From an uncultured Bacilli bacterium (lineage in GTDB: Bacteria > Bacillota_I > Bacilli_A > RF39 > UBA660): DNA of 64,000 nt. A model generated the notes under the pieces. It made no database searches. It was given only the letters and a program-made list of their open reading frames with translations, and was not told where the DNA came from. Shown here piece by piece: positions 1-8,265 of this stretch (within the stretch, counting starts at the first letter, position 1; every line of letters begins with the position of its first letter). The DNA lies in assembly GCA_934154785.1 (NCBI GenBank), contig CAKPGL010000001.1, forward strand, positions 496,001-560,000, given 5' to 3'. The position numbers and the translations under genes were made by a program.

Positions 1-722
1 ATGAAGAAGCTGAAGTTATAAATGTCGGAACACCTACGGATGTAATTTTAGACTTTAAAATACCAAAAGGTGAAAAAGGAGATAAAGGAGAAATAGGGCC
101 AAGAGGAATGCCAGGAGAAATAGGTAGAACTGAACATATTGCTATAGATGAAACAGAAACCTTAGAACCTGGTGAGCCTGCTACTGTTATGGATACTTTT
201 GAAAATTGGGTGCACCATTTAGCATTTTCAATCCCAAAAGGGGATAAAGGAGAACCAGGAGAAAGAGGACCACAAGGTCCTGCAGGTCCTCCAGGAACGG
301 AATTTGTATCTTCTTATGGCATTAGATATTCAATGACTGATACACAGCTTACCTTACCACAAGGAACAGATACAACAATTCCGCTTCCTGAAAAAGGAAC
401 TGCCTTTCTTACAGAGTATCCAGATGGTAATTCTATTAAGATAAAAGAAAGTGGTGTATATCTAGTATCGTATTTACTATGTGGTGCAACGAATGAGGAA
501 TGTTCTATAACTATGTCTGTTAGAGCAAACGATATATTAGAGCCTGCTACAAGTGCGACAAGTGAATTTAGTGCTCAAATGATTAATAGTATAAGTGGAA
601 CAACTATCGTGTCATTACAAGCAAATGATCTTATAACATTAAATGTTAAGCCCTCTAAAGCGGTTATTATAAGATTTAATGGAAGTACTAATGCGATGTT
701 AAGCGTTACTAAAATACATTAA
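1..722 (+). CDS. Collagen-like protein, 5' end outside window
   Basis: The reading frame is open from the left edge, so the N-terminus is missing. Two collagen-type Gly-X-Y stretches (motifs such as IPKGEKGDKGE and GPQGPAGPPG) alternate with short linkers ending in an (F)xIPKG motif. A globular C-terminal domain of about 135 residues follows, starting near SSYGIRY. This layout matches BclA-like collagen proteins of Bacillota spore or cell surfaces, whose C-terminal domain folds like TNF/C1q and trimerises. The C-terminal domain resembles that of the second collagen-like protein at 30975-31766, including a shared ANDxI motif and a KSxKAV motif near the end. No membrane anchor is visible in the part seen. 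The family is clear; location on spore or cell surface is inference. Confidence 0.8.
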   Translation, partial: EEAEVINVGTPTDVILDFKIPKGEKGDKGEIGPRGMPGEIGRTEHIAIDETETLEPGEPATVMDTFENWVHHLAFSIPKGDKGEPGERGPQGPAGPPGTEFVSSYGIRYSMTDTQLTLPQGTDTTIPLPEKGTAFLTEYPDGNSIKIKESGVYLVSYLLCGATNEECSITMSVRANDILEPATSATSEFSAQMINSISGTTIVSLQANDLITLNVKPSKAVIIRFNGSTNAMLSVTKIH

Positions 723-791
723 GAATAGAAAAACTCTATTCTTTTTAATTACTTCACTTTTGATTTTTAACATAAATTATTATAAAGGAAG

Positions 792-2657
792 GTGATAATT
801 ATTCAAATAATAGATAATAGTACGGTTGTTATTACAACTAGTGATGAATTAAAACAGGTCGTAAGTGAGGATAATGGTTATGACTATATTTATTTAGGAA
901 ATGATATTATTGCTACAAGTGGGTTTATTATTAATGGTAATAAAAGTAAATTAACAATTGATGGAACATATAACAATATAAAATACACTTATACAAATTA
1001 TTTAAGTTTAGAAGAAGAAGTTATAAAGGCGAGGACAACTAATAAAAGAATCATATTAAAAAATATGAATATAATATCTTCACATGGTTATGGAGTTGTT
1101 TATGTTCCATCCCATCCTAATTATTCTAATGTATTAGTGGAGTATAATAATGTAAATTTTACTGGAATAGAACTTTCACAGAATTATTATGGAACGACTA
1201 AGATTATTAATTCTGCTATAGAAATAAAAGATACCAATAATGTTCCAGCACAAAGAGCCTGTGATTCAAATAGAATTATAATAGATGAAAATACAACAAT
1301 AACTAGTACTTCAAATACTAATACAGTTTTTTTCTTAAATGATGTTATCCCATCTTCAGTTAAAATTATGCCTAATAGCAGGGTAAACATTACAACTGAT
1401 AAAGAATTTATGAATGGAACAAACAGACTCGATTTAATAGTGGGTCATGGAGCAGAATTACTTTTAACAACAGGCAATGGATTCGCTAAAACAACAACAC
1501 ATGGTGCTAGAAATGTTTTGATTGAAGAAATGGCTAGTTTTACGTTCATTGAAAAAAGTCATCAAAGAGTTCCAATGTGGGCTGTATATGGAGATTTTAT
1601 AGTTAAAGAAGGAGCTAGTGTTTCAATACTAAATACATATATGACTACACCATCTGATAATTATAATATATACTTTAAGGGAACAAATCAAAAATTTATA
1701 TTAGATAATCCAAAATATGTAAATATTTATACTAAAAACGCAAATGTTGTATATACCAATAATCCTGTTGATTTTTTGTTTAAATTTACGAGAATTAATA
1801 TGTGGATATATGCTCTTGATTATACTTCTGCTTGTAATCTTGATGATATACCAGCATTTTATTGGTATAAAGAAAATAATTTGACAGAAATAACAGGCGT
1901 ACTAACTAAAGATAATACTACTATTTCAACACATAATTTCACGGATGCAGAGTTAAGTTCACTCACAGATATAAATCGTTTTTCATTTCAAGACAAAAAA
2001 ATATTAACAATAGGACTACTTAAGATAAATGCACATCCAATTACAGATGTTACAGATACTATTTCAGGTCATACGATTCCACATGCAAATGTTAAAATAG
2101 AGTATGATAATAAAAGTTTAACAACACCTGCAGATGAAAATGGATTATTTGAGGTAAATGTTGATTCTGCCATATCAAATAATACAAACATTAAAATAAC
2201 GTCTTGTTTAAATGGATGTTTTACTGAGAGAAAAGTAACTACTCCTTTTACTGGAGAATTAACTTTATTAAAAGTAACAGAAAATATTCCTTTTAGTATA
2301 ACACCATCCTCTAAGAATCCAATTATTTTATCTAAAAAAAATGAAACGGTAGTAACCATAGTTGATAGTAGAGTAAATAGCACTAATTGGAAATTATATA
2401 TAAACTATACAAATCCAATGATAGAGGCTGCTGGTAAAGTGTTAATTGATTCATTATTTTTTAAGAAATTTAATAACGAAGAAATTGCACTAAAAACAAA
2501 TAAAAAATTGATATATGAATCAAGTGATAATGGTGGAAATGTAAATGTTAGCAATGTTACATTTTCTACTGATAAAGGATTATTTCTAAAACCTAGTAAA
2601 GATTTACTAGAAGATGAAGATTATTCTACCTTAATTGTTTGGAGTGTAGAGGAATAA
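792..2657 (+). CDS. Beta-helix (pectate-lyase-like) surface protein with C-terminal Ig-like region
   Basis: A protein of about 620 residues. The first ~300 residues show the Ile/Val/Asn-rich strand-turn pattern of right-handed beta-helix adhesins (pectate-lyase-like adhesive domain), for example repeated xxIxIxxNTTI-type strands. Around residues 425-480 there is a segment like carboxypeptidase-regulatory or Ig-like domains (SGHTIPHANVKIEYD, then DENGLFEV). No signal peptide, transmembrane segment or LPXTG motif is visible, so classical secretion is not supported. It sits between a collagen-like gene and two small beta-sandwich genes, probably one operon. The start is unclear: GTG at 792 lies inside the SD-like AAGGAAGGTGAT, so ATT at 801 is better spaced. 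Family assignment is from pattern only. Confidence 0.7.
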   Translation: MIIIQIIDNSTVVITTSDELKQVVSEDNGYDYIYLGNDIIATSGFIINGNKSKLTIDGTYNNIKYTYTNYLSLEEEVIKARTTNKRIILKNMNIISSHGYGVVYVPSHPNYSNVLVEYNNVNFTGIELSQNYYGTTKIINSAIEIKDTNNVPAQRACDSNRIIIDENTTITSTSNTNTVFFLNDVIPSSVKIMPNSRVNITTDKEFMNGTNRLDLIVGHGAELLLTTGNGFAKTTTHGARNVLIEEMASFTFIEKSHQRVPMWAVYGDFIVKEGASVSILNTYMTTPSDNYNIYFKGTNQKFILDNPKYVNIYTKNANVVYTNNPVDFLFKFTRINMWIYALDYTSACNLDDIPAFYWYKENNLTEITGVLTKDNTTISTHNFTDAELSSLTDINRFSFQDKKILTIGLLKINAHPITDVTDTISGHTIPHANVKIEYDNKSLTTPADENGLFEVNVDSAISNNTNIKITSCLNGCFTERKVTTPFTGELTLLKVTENIPFSITPSSKNPIILSKKNETVVTIVDSRVNSTNWKLYINYTNPMIEAAGKVLIDSLFFKKFNNEEIALKTNKKLIYESSDNGGNVNVSNVTFSTDKGLFLKPSKDLLEDEDYSTLIVWSVEE

Positions 2658-2711
2658 TGCCTTTACAAGAAATTAAAATGGTTCATAAAATATATTGTAA
2701 TGAGGTGAGAT

Positions 2712-3077
2712 ATGACAAATGATTATATTTATATAAAACTTTGTAGTAATAGGAATATAAGTCTAAGTAATTTAAAAGTTAAGTTAATAAATAAATGTAA
2801 TAAGATTGTTTTTGATGGACCAACAGATTGTTTTGGAAAAATAAAAATACCAATATGTGATAATGAAGTATATGGGTTAATTATATACGCTGGCTTATCA
2901 ATTAAAAAAATACCTTTAATAGCAAAAAAGAATAAAATTTATTGTATAAATATTAGTAATAATAATCCAAATAATGGAAAACGTCTTGTTACAATTACGC
3001 TAATGGATAAATATAATCCAAATATTAAAATTAAAGGAGGGAAAATGATAATATGGCAAGACATACAATTCCAATAA
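2712..3077 (+). CDS. Small beta-rich protein of unknown function
   Basis: 121 residues, not recognised. It has alternating hydrophobic strands and a central DCFGKIKIPICDNEVYGL segment typical of transthyretin-like or Cna-B-like beta-sandwiches, with no signal peptide. A GAGGTGAG site 4 bases before the ATG supports the start. A 21-codon open frame (2657-2722) overlaps both the preceding stop and this start and might couple translation. The 3' end overlaps the next gene by 25 bases, so the two are probably co-translated. Function is probably structural, together with the neighbouring surface proteins; this is inference. Confidence 0.55.
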   Translation: MTNDYIYIKLCSNRNISLSNLKVKLINKCNKIVFDGPTDCFGKIKIPICDNEVYGLIIYAGLSIKKIPLIAKKNKIYCINISNNNPNNGKRLVTITLMDKYNPNIKIKGGKMIIWQDIQFQ

Positions 3078-3601
3078 CCAATGGTAAAGGAAGTATTGAA
3101 TTAGTTAATGGAGTATATAATGCTACTGCAGTGGTAGGGGGTTATGATGCTACTACTTTAAGTCCGAAACAAGTAACTATAGTGGAGGGGACAAATGATT
3201 ATATTTTTACTATAAGTGCAAAGGGTGTTTTAACACTTCATGTAACTGATACAGGAGATAAAATTACTGGAGTTCAAATTATTGGAGCAAAATTTGTAAG
3301 AACAGATAGTACAGGCACTATAACTGGGGTAGAGGCAATAACAGATGCTGATGGGAATGCAGTATTTAATAATGTTCCATTTGCTCCATCAGGAAGTACG
3401 GAAATATATTATAAACAGATTACAAGTGATGGTGGACATACCTTTGACGATGATGTAAAATCAATTATTATGACTACATCAACAGAAACTATTGAAATAG
3501 CGAATCCAGCGGCACCAGTTAGAAATATAATGCTTACTGATGTAAGTTTCCCTAATATACCAATAAAAGATGGTCAAATAATATTAGAAGATAATCAATA
3601 A
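3053..3601 (+). CDS. Cna-B/prealbumin-like beta-sandwich protein
   Basis: 182 residues, beginning MARHTIPITNGKG. The middle (about 55-130) has the Cna-B/SpaA-like order of strands: GVLTLHVTDTGDKITGVQI, then a DADGNAVFNNVPF turn as in carboxypeptidase-regulatory domains. It lacks a signal peptide and sortase motif. The SD AAAGGAGGG lies 12 bases before the ATG at 3053; an ATG at 3045 belongs to the upstream frame. Last gene of the putative surface/coat operon, followed by a terminator. The exact family is uncertain. Confidence 0.6.
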   Translation: MARHTIPITNGKGSIELVNGVYNATAVVGGYDATTLSPKQVTIVEGTNDYIFTISAKGVLTLHVTDTGDKITGVQIIGAKFVRTDSTGTITGVEAITDADGNAVFNNVPFAPSGSTEIYYKQITSDGGHTFDDDVKSIIMTTSTETIEIANPAAPVRNIMLTDVSFPNIPIKDGQIILEDNQ

Positions 3602-3613
3602 TTAAGTAATAAA

Positions 3614-3660
3614 AAGTAGATCTCAAGAGTTTAAAAACTCAAACTAATCTACTTCTTTTA
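3614..3660 (+). terminator. Rho-independent terminator of the surface-protein operon
   Basis: Arms AAGTAGAT (3614-3621) and ATCTACTT (3647-3654) pair perfectly, with an inner GAGTTT/AAACTC stem and a trailing CTTTTA. It could also end transcription arriving from the opposite-strand transposase gene. Confidence 0.75.
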
Positions 3661-3710
3661 TATTGTCGTGCCATGTACTCCCAAAATATAATCTATTTCT
3701 TTTTATGTCG

Positions 3711-4739
3711 CTACAGCATCTTTTCTTTATTATTTTCTTTTACTAATTGTTGTAATGCATCTTTAATTTCAGGATATTTGATAGTTATTAAGTTATTAAG
3801 TGCTTGTGAAAAGTGAAATCCATCCATAGAAAACATTACTTTTGTATCTGAAGAAAAGTTGAACCAATGTGATTTAGGAAAGTTTTTAATCCAACTAGCA
3901 CAATCACTCATAAAGATTATTTCTTTAATATAATCTGTATTGTAAGTATTATAGATATAATCAACAGTATCATTTAGTAATTCATTATCAACAGAAGCAC
4001 AGACATGTGAATTAACTAATCTATATCTATCCATAGAATTTTCTTTTTTCTTGGTTTTATATTCTAGTTCGGTATCCTCGAAAACAACAGAAGCTTTTAC
4101 CATGTGATCATTACCGTCATTAAATTGAGAACCAACAAATTTTTCGTCAAGCATAACAAATAATCTTTCAATTCTTTTATCATTTTTTTGTAATTCTATA
4201 TCTGCGTTCATAGCCATAACAATGTTTCTAGCAGTAGCTCTTGAAATGTTAATAGTATTTTTAGTTCTTTTACCAATCTTATCAGAGATAAGTTTCCCAG
4301 TTTTAGAATAACTATTTGAAGTAGAATAATCACAAATATCAGCACATACGAAAGGTTCGAAATGCTTTCTTTTAGGAAGCCCAAGAAATAAATCAGTAAA
4401 AAAGAACCATTCATTATTTAATTTATCGAAATAATATCTACGTTTAAAAGTTATTTCACCGAATAAAGTTACATAATTTTTTCTTGTGTAAAAGCCATTA
4501 GATGTACAATAAGTTTTACGGTAAGAAGAGTTGAAGAAAACATCATCAATATACTCAAAATACCCCTTAATAACGTCTTTAATAAAAGAATCAGAAAAGT
4601 TGTCTATGTCATTTATAAAAGAATGGTAATTATTAAAATCAGAAGATTTAGTATAATAATTACATTGACTAAAGTAATTTTTTAAATATTTATTAAAATT
4701 ATTTAACAAAAAATTATTAAATTGTGATACTATATTCAT
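3711..4739 (-). pseudogene. Truncated ISLre2/UPF0236-family transposase
   Basis: 342 residues similar to UPF0236/ISLre2 transposases. The N-terminal LFGEITFKRRYYFDK motif, a MLDEKFVGSQ segment, the MSDCASWI segment and the MDGFHFSQAL segment all match family landmarks; the first two of these aspartate-bearing segments are expected to hold catalytic acidic residues. Full family members have roughly 400-500 residues. This copy stops at KENNKEKML, so the C-terminal part with the last expected catalytic acid is missing. After the stop, another frame runs on for about 23 codons without recognisable transposase sequence. No convincing terminal inverted repeats were found. It is most likely an inactive relic marking mobile DNA. 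Confidence 0.8.
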
Positions 4740-4846
4740 AAGAAGACCTACCTTTGTTTATTGTTTTTCAAATTTATTATAACATTCGAGGCCTTCTTTT
4801 TGTGTTTTCCCACAAATAATTTTACACTATCGATATCTTCTAACTC

Positions 4847-4875
4847 TTTTAGATTTTAAAAGATAATGGTATAAT
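4847..4875 (+). promoter_or_regulatory. Predicted promoter of the SDR epimerase gene
   Basis: A weak -35 TTTTAG (4847-4852), 17-base spacer and perfect -10 TATAAT (4870-4875) lie about 65 bases before the chosen start codon. Confidence 0.5.
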
Positions 4876-4938
4876 ATACATAGAAATAAAAAGATATTAA
4901 AATTGTTTTTTAGAATGGAGTATTGGGGGAGAATTATT

Positions 4939-5940
4939 ATGAAAAAAGTTTATATTATTACAGGGGCAAACGGATTTTTAGGAAATAATATTATAAGAAG
5001 ACTAAAACAAGATAACGACAATGAAATAAGGGCTTTTGTTTTAAATGGAGAATCTATAAAATCTCTAGAAAACTTAAAATGTAAAATATATTATGGTGAT
5101 GTTACTAAAAAAGAATCTTTATCATCTATCTTTGAAAATACTTATGGTAAGCAAGTGTTTGTAATCCATTGTGCAGCAATTGTATATATAAAATCAAAAT
5201 ACAATACATTTGTTTATAATGTTAATGTTAATGGAACTAAAAATATAGTAGATAAAGTATTAGAAATAAATGCAAAGCTGATCTATATTAGTAGTGTTCA
5301 TGCAATCCCGGAAAGGCCTAAAAATGAATTAATAACAGAAACGACAAATTTTAATCCAGACCATGTTCGTGGATTATATGCAAAAACAAAAGCTGAGGCC
5401 GCAGCGTATGTTATGTATGCAGTAAAAAATAAAAACTTAAATGCTTGTATTATTCATCCCTCTGGAATTATTGGACCAAATGATTTTGGTAATAGTCATT
5501 TAACTGAGTTAGTAAAAGAAGTGTCTAATGGTAAACTTTTAGCCTGTGTAAGAGGCGGATATAATTTTGTAGATGTTAGAGATGTTGCAGATGGTGTTAT
5601 TAGTGCTTGTAAAAATGGTACTAAAGGCGAATGCTATATATTATCTAATAAATATATAACAATTAAAGAATTAACAGATTTAATTTGTGGCTTACAAGGA
5701 AGAAAAAACATTAAAATAGTTTTACCAATAAGTTTTGCCAAAATAATAGCACCAGTTTTTGAAATTTATTACAATTTAAAAAAACAAACTCCGCTTTTTA
5801 CAAAGTATTCACTATATACATTATCATCTAATTCTAATTTCAGTAATGAAAAAGCTAAAAAAGAATTAAACTTTAAAAATAGAAGTATGAAAGATACAAT
5901 AAAAGACACTGTTGAGTGGTTAAAACAGCAAAAAAATTAA
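4939..5940 (+). CDS. NAD-dependent epimerase/dehydratase (extended SDR)
   Basis: 333 residues with the extended short-chain dehydrogenase fold. The N-terminal TGANGFLGNNI motif binds NAD(P); later come SSVHAIPE, the catalytic YAKTK (YxxxK), HPSGIIGPND and the VDVRDVADG motif. Relatives reduce or epimerise nucleotide sugars, dihydroflavonol-like ketones or sterol-like substrates; the substrate cannot be told. The ATG at 4939 is preferred over the upstream in-frame start at 4903 because GGGGGAG lies 7 bases ahead and it begins right at the Rossmann strand. It is alone between an IS relic and a recombinase gene, so it may be cargo of a mobile region. Confidence 0.85.
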   Translation: MKKVYIITGANGFLGNNIIRRLKQDNDNEIRAFVLNGESIKSLENLKCKIYYGDVTKKESLSSIFENTYGKQVFVIHCAAIVYIKSKYNTFVYNVNVNGTKNIVDKVLEINAKLIYISSVHAIPERPKNELITETTNFNPDHVRGLYAKTKAEAAAYVMYAVKNKNLNACIIHPSGIIGPNDFGNSHLTELVKEVSNGKLLACVRGGYNFVDVRDVADGVISACKNGTKGECYILSNKYITIKELTDLICGLQGRKNIKIVLPISFAKIIAPVFEIYYNLKKQTPLFTKYSLYTLSSNSNFSNEKAKKELNFKNRSMKDTIKDTVEWLKQQKN

Positions 5941-5980
5941 AGGATGTTGATATTAAAATTGAAGAACGCATTACTTACAT

Positions 5981-6019
5981 ATTATTCTATTCATTATAAA
6001 TTTAAAAATATAGAATAAT
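5981..6019. repeat. Inverted repeat upstream of the recombinase unit
   Basis: ATTATTCTAT (5981-5990) and ATAGAATAAT (6010-6019) are perfect inverted copies separated by 19 bases. It could be a weak terminator for the epimerase gene or a recombinase-related site; there is no T-run. A TATAAT at 6047-6052 follows it. Confidence 0.5.
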
Positions 6020-6113
6020 CATTGTAGAAATGTACTAACACTAAGATATAATATAGCTAAATTGATGTTTAATTAATTATGTTTTGTCATAAGATTAAAT
6101 GGAGATGTATCTT

Positions 6114-6275
6114 ATGTATAAATATAAAATAAACATTATTTATAATTCAAAAGAAAGTATAAATGATATTTTTACAAAAGTTTTATTAAAAGAACTTCAA
6201 ATGATTTGTAAAAATAAAAAAACAGTATTGCCATCATCTACTTATTTATTATTAAAAGATGAGGAAAAAAATTGA
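6114..6275 (+). CDS. Small protein preceding the large serine recombinase
   Basis: 53 codons beginning MYKYKINIIYNSKES and ending LLKDEEKN. It is not recognised. GGAGATG lies just upstream of the ATG. Its TGA overlaps the TTG start of the recombinase (ATTGA), indicating translational coupling. Small proteins in this position are common in Bacillota integrative elements and may help excision or control. Function is inferred from position only. Confidence 0.6.
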   Translation: MYKYKINIIYNSKESINDIFTKVLLKELQMICKNKKTVLPSSTYLLLKDEEKN

Positions 6276-7861
6276 ACTATTTAGAGAATATAGATAAGAA
6301 TTATAATGTTGGTCTTTACATCAGACTTTCTCATGAAGATGATGATAAAACATCTAGTAATAATAAATTATCAGAAAGTGAAAGTATTATAAATCAAAAA
6401 AGTTTGTTACTTCAATATGTAAAAGAAAATAATTTGAGTGTATATGATATTTATATAGATGATGGATATTCTGGTACTAATTTTGATAGACCTGATTTTA
6501 ACAGATTAATTAAAGATATTGAATCTAATAAGGTTAATATGGTTATTACAAAAGATATGTCTAGACTTGGAAGAGATTATATTGGGACTGGTAATTTAAT
6601 AGAAAAATATTTTCCAGAACATGGAGTAAGATATATTGCTATAACAGATAATATAGATACTTGCTTAGATAGTTCTAATAATGATATTGCACCTTTTAAG
6701 GCAATAATGAATGATATGTATGCTAAGGATATATCTAAAAAGATAAAGTCTAGTTTAAAGGCCAAGCAAAAAGATGGTAAATGGGTCGGTGGAAGAACAC
6801 CATTTGGATATGATAAAGATCCTTTAAATAAAAATCACTTAGTTGTTAATAAAGAACAAGCAAAAGTTGTTAAGAGAATATTTAAAATGTGTTTGGAAGG
6901 GTTCAGCTTCTTTAAAATAGCAAAGCAATTAACCATTGAAGGCGTTAAAACTCCTGCGGCGTATTACAGCTTTGAATGGAAAAGTCATTATGATTTGAAG
7001 TATGGTCAGTGGCACTCTAAGTCTATAAGAGACATTCTTACAAACAGAAATTATACAGGTGATTTGGTACAAAATAAAAGGAGTAAGATTAATTATAAAG
7101 TTAAGAAAGTTGTTAAGAATAATCCTAGTAAATATATTGTTGTACTAAATACTCATGAAGCAATAATTGATAAAGAAACATTTTATGAAGTACAAAATAA
7201 GATCCCTAAAAATGTGGGTAGGAACGAGAAAAAAGAACATAATTTATTAGATGGGCTTTTATACTGTGGTAATTGTGGGCATAGAATATCAGTTCAAGCA
7301 AGAAGAAAAGTTGATAATAGATGTTATACTATTTGTAATTATTATAGAACTTATATGAAAGAGAAACTTTGTACACTTCACTGTAATAATTATGATATAT
7401 TAGAACAAGCTGTCATTGATTCGCTTAAAACCAGTTGTATAAATTATATAAATAAAAATAATATTAAAAATACTGTTAAATATAAACTAAATGACTTAGA
7501 TGAAATTAATAATAAGAAAGAGATTGATTTATTAGAAAATGAAATTAAACAGATAAATGATAATTTAGATACTACTTATATTGATAAATTAAATAAAATA
7601 ATAACAGAAGATCAATTTAATCGTGTTAAGATAAAGCTTCAACATGAATTAAATATCAAATGTGATAAATTAAATAGATTAAAAGAGAATGATTTAGTAA
7701 ATATGGGTAACTTAAAAAAAGAAAAAATATTAAATAAATATATTGATAATTTTCTAGAAATGAAGAATCCTAGTAGAGAATTAATCGTTAATTTAATTGA
7801 TAAAATTGAAATATTTGAAGATAAGAAAATAAATGTAATTTTAAGCTTTAAAAATGAGTAA
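6272..7861 (+). CDS. Large serine recombinase
   Basis: 529 residues. The N-terminal resolvase domain (about 14-165) has YIRLSHED with the nucleophilic serine, DDGYSGTNFDRP and TKDMSRLGRDY. A recombinase domain (about 175-290) follows, then a zinc ribbon with CGNCG near residue 333 and further cysteines (CTLHC), and a C-terminal coiled coil (about 410-480). Such enzymes integrate and excise phages, ICEs and the sporulation-time skin-type elements. The TTG start at 6272 overlaps the stop of the preceding small gene. A coat-protein-like gene tail starts about 45 bases after its stop, suggesting this gene sits at the right edge of an integrated element. Confidence 0.93.
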   Translation: MNYLENIDKNYNVGLYIRLSHEDDDKTSSNNKLSESESIINQKSLLLQYVKENNLSVYDIYIDDGYSGTNFDRPDFNRLIKDIESNKVNMVITKDMSRLGRDYIGTGNLIEKYFPEHGVRYIAITDNIDTCLDSSNNDIAPFKAIMNDMYAKDISKKIKSSLKAKQKDGKWVGGRTPFGYDKDPLNKNHLVVNKEQAKVVKRIFKMCLEGFSFFKIAKQLTIEGVKTPAAYYSFEWKSHYDLKYGQWHSKSIRDILTNRNYTGDLVQNKRSKINYKVKKVVKNNPSKYIVVLNTHEAIIDKETFYEVQNKIPKNVGRNEKKEHNLLDGLLYCGNCGHRISVQARRKVDNRCYTICNYYRTYMKEKLCTLHCNNYDILEQAVIDSLKTSCINYINKNNIKNTVKYKLNDLDEINNKKEIDLLENEIKQINDNLDTTYIDKLNKIITEDQFNRVKIKLQHELNIKCDKLNRLKENDLVNMGNLKKEKILNKYIDNFLEMKNPSRELIVNLIDKIEIFEDKKINVILSFKNE

Positions 7862-7896
7862 TTTCTATTTTTTTAATTTTAAAATATAGCATAAAC

Positions 7897-7916
7897 GGGC
7901 AATGACATTGTTGCCC
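7897..7916 (+). terminator. GC-rich hairpin after the recombinase gene
   Basis: GGGCAA (7897-7902) pairs with TTGCCC (7911-7916) around an 8-base loop, followed by only a short T-stretch. It could be a weak terminator or part of a recombination site, since it lies at the start of the coat-like relic. Confidence 0.45.
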
Positions 7917-8064
7917 ATTTCATACTCATGTAATTAATAAGCATATCTATACACACACTTATACACCACAGTATACTTGCAGTGAAGAAAATGTTGTAAT
8001 CAATAATGATTGTGGTAGTTGTTCTGGTGCCAAAAACCAAGGTTTCAACAATTTTAATATGTAA
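7906..8064 (+). pseudogene. 3' relic of a His/Cys-rich spore-coat-like (CotD-type) gene
   Basis: A 52-codon open stretch without a start codon or SD reads HCCPFHTHVINKHIY, then TYTPQYTCSEEN and NDCGSCSG, and ends in TAA. The density of His, Cys and Tyr, and the order of motifs, recall the C-terminal part of CotD-type inner spore coat proteins. The upstream frame is closed by TGA at 7903-7905, next to the hairpin and recombinase end. The simplest reading is that the 5' part was displaced by insertion of the element carrying the recombinase. No matching 5' fragment is visible in this window. The CotD assignment rests on composition and motif pattern. Confidence 0.45.
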
Positions 8065-8067
8065 CAT

Positions 8068-8110
8068 TAAAAAGGCTAGTGAATTAAAATTTCACTGGTC
8101 TTTTTGTTTT
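8068..8110 (+). terminator. Rho-independent terminator after the coat-like relic
   Basis: GGCTAGTGAA (8074-8083) pairs with TTCACTGGTC (8091-8100) with G-T wobbles, flanked by an A-run and followed by TTTTTGTTTT. It is an intact terminator, consistent with the relic having once been an expressed gene end. Confidence 0.8.
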
Positions 8111-8195
8111 AAATAAATTAAACAAAATATAACTAAAACGAATGTACTTATATTAAGATAAAAAATACTATTATAAAAAAATATTGATAAAATTT

Positions 8196-8234
8196 AAGAC
8201 ATTTTTCTCAAAATGTCTTTTCACATGTTATAAT
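8196..8234 (+). promoter_or_regulatory. dam promoter with overlapping palindrome
   Basis: A perfect 10-base inverted repeat, AAGACATTTT (8196-8205) and AAAATGTCTT (8210-8219), covers the expected -35 region of a TATAAT -10 box at 8229-8234. The layout suggests an operator for a repressor. The palindrome could instead act as a weak terminator. Confidence 0.5.
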
Positions 8235-8265
8235 ATTACTATACAATTAGTTGGAGGATGGAATT

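Noticed and set aside
2657..2722. 21-codon frame between two surface genes
   Set aside because: It overlaps a stop and a start and could couple translation, but there is no conserved sequence to support a real peptide.
3661..4870. Terminal inverted repeats of an intact IS element around the transposase relic
   Set aside because: I compared both flanks by eye and found no matching ends or target duplication.
7879..8067. 62-codon minus-strand frame after the recombinase gene
   Set aside because: The plus strand reads as a His/Cys-rich coat-like tail with its own terminator, which explains the region better.
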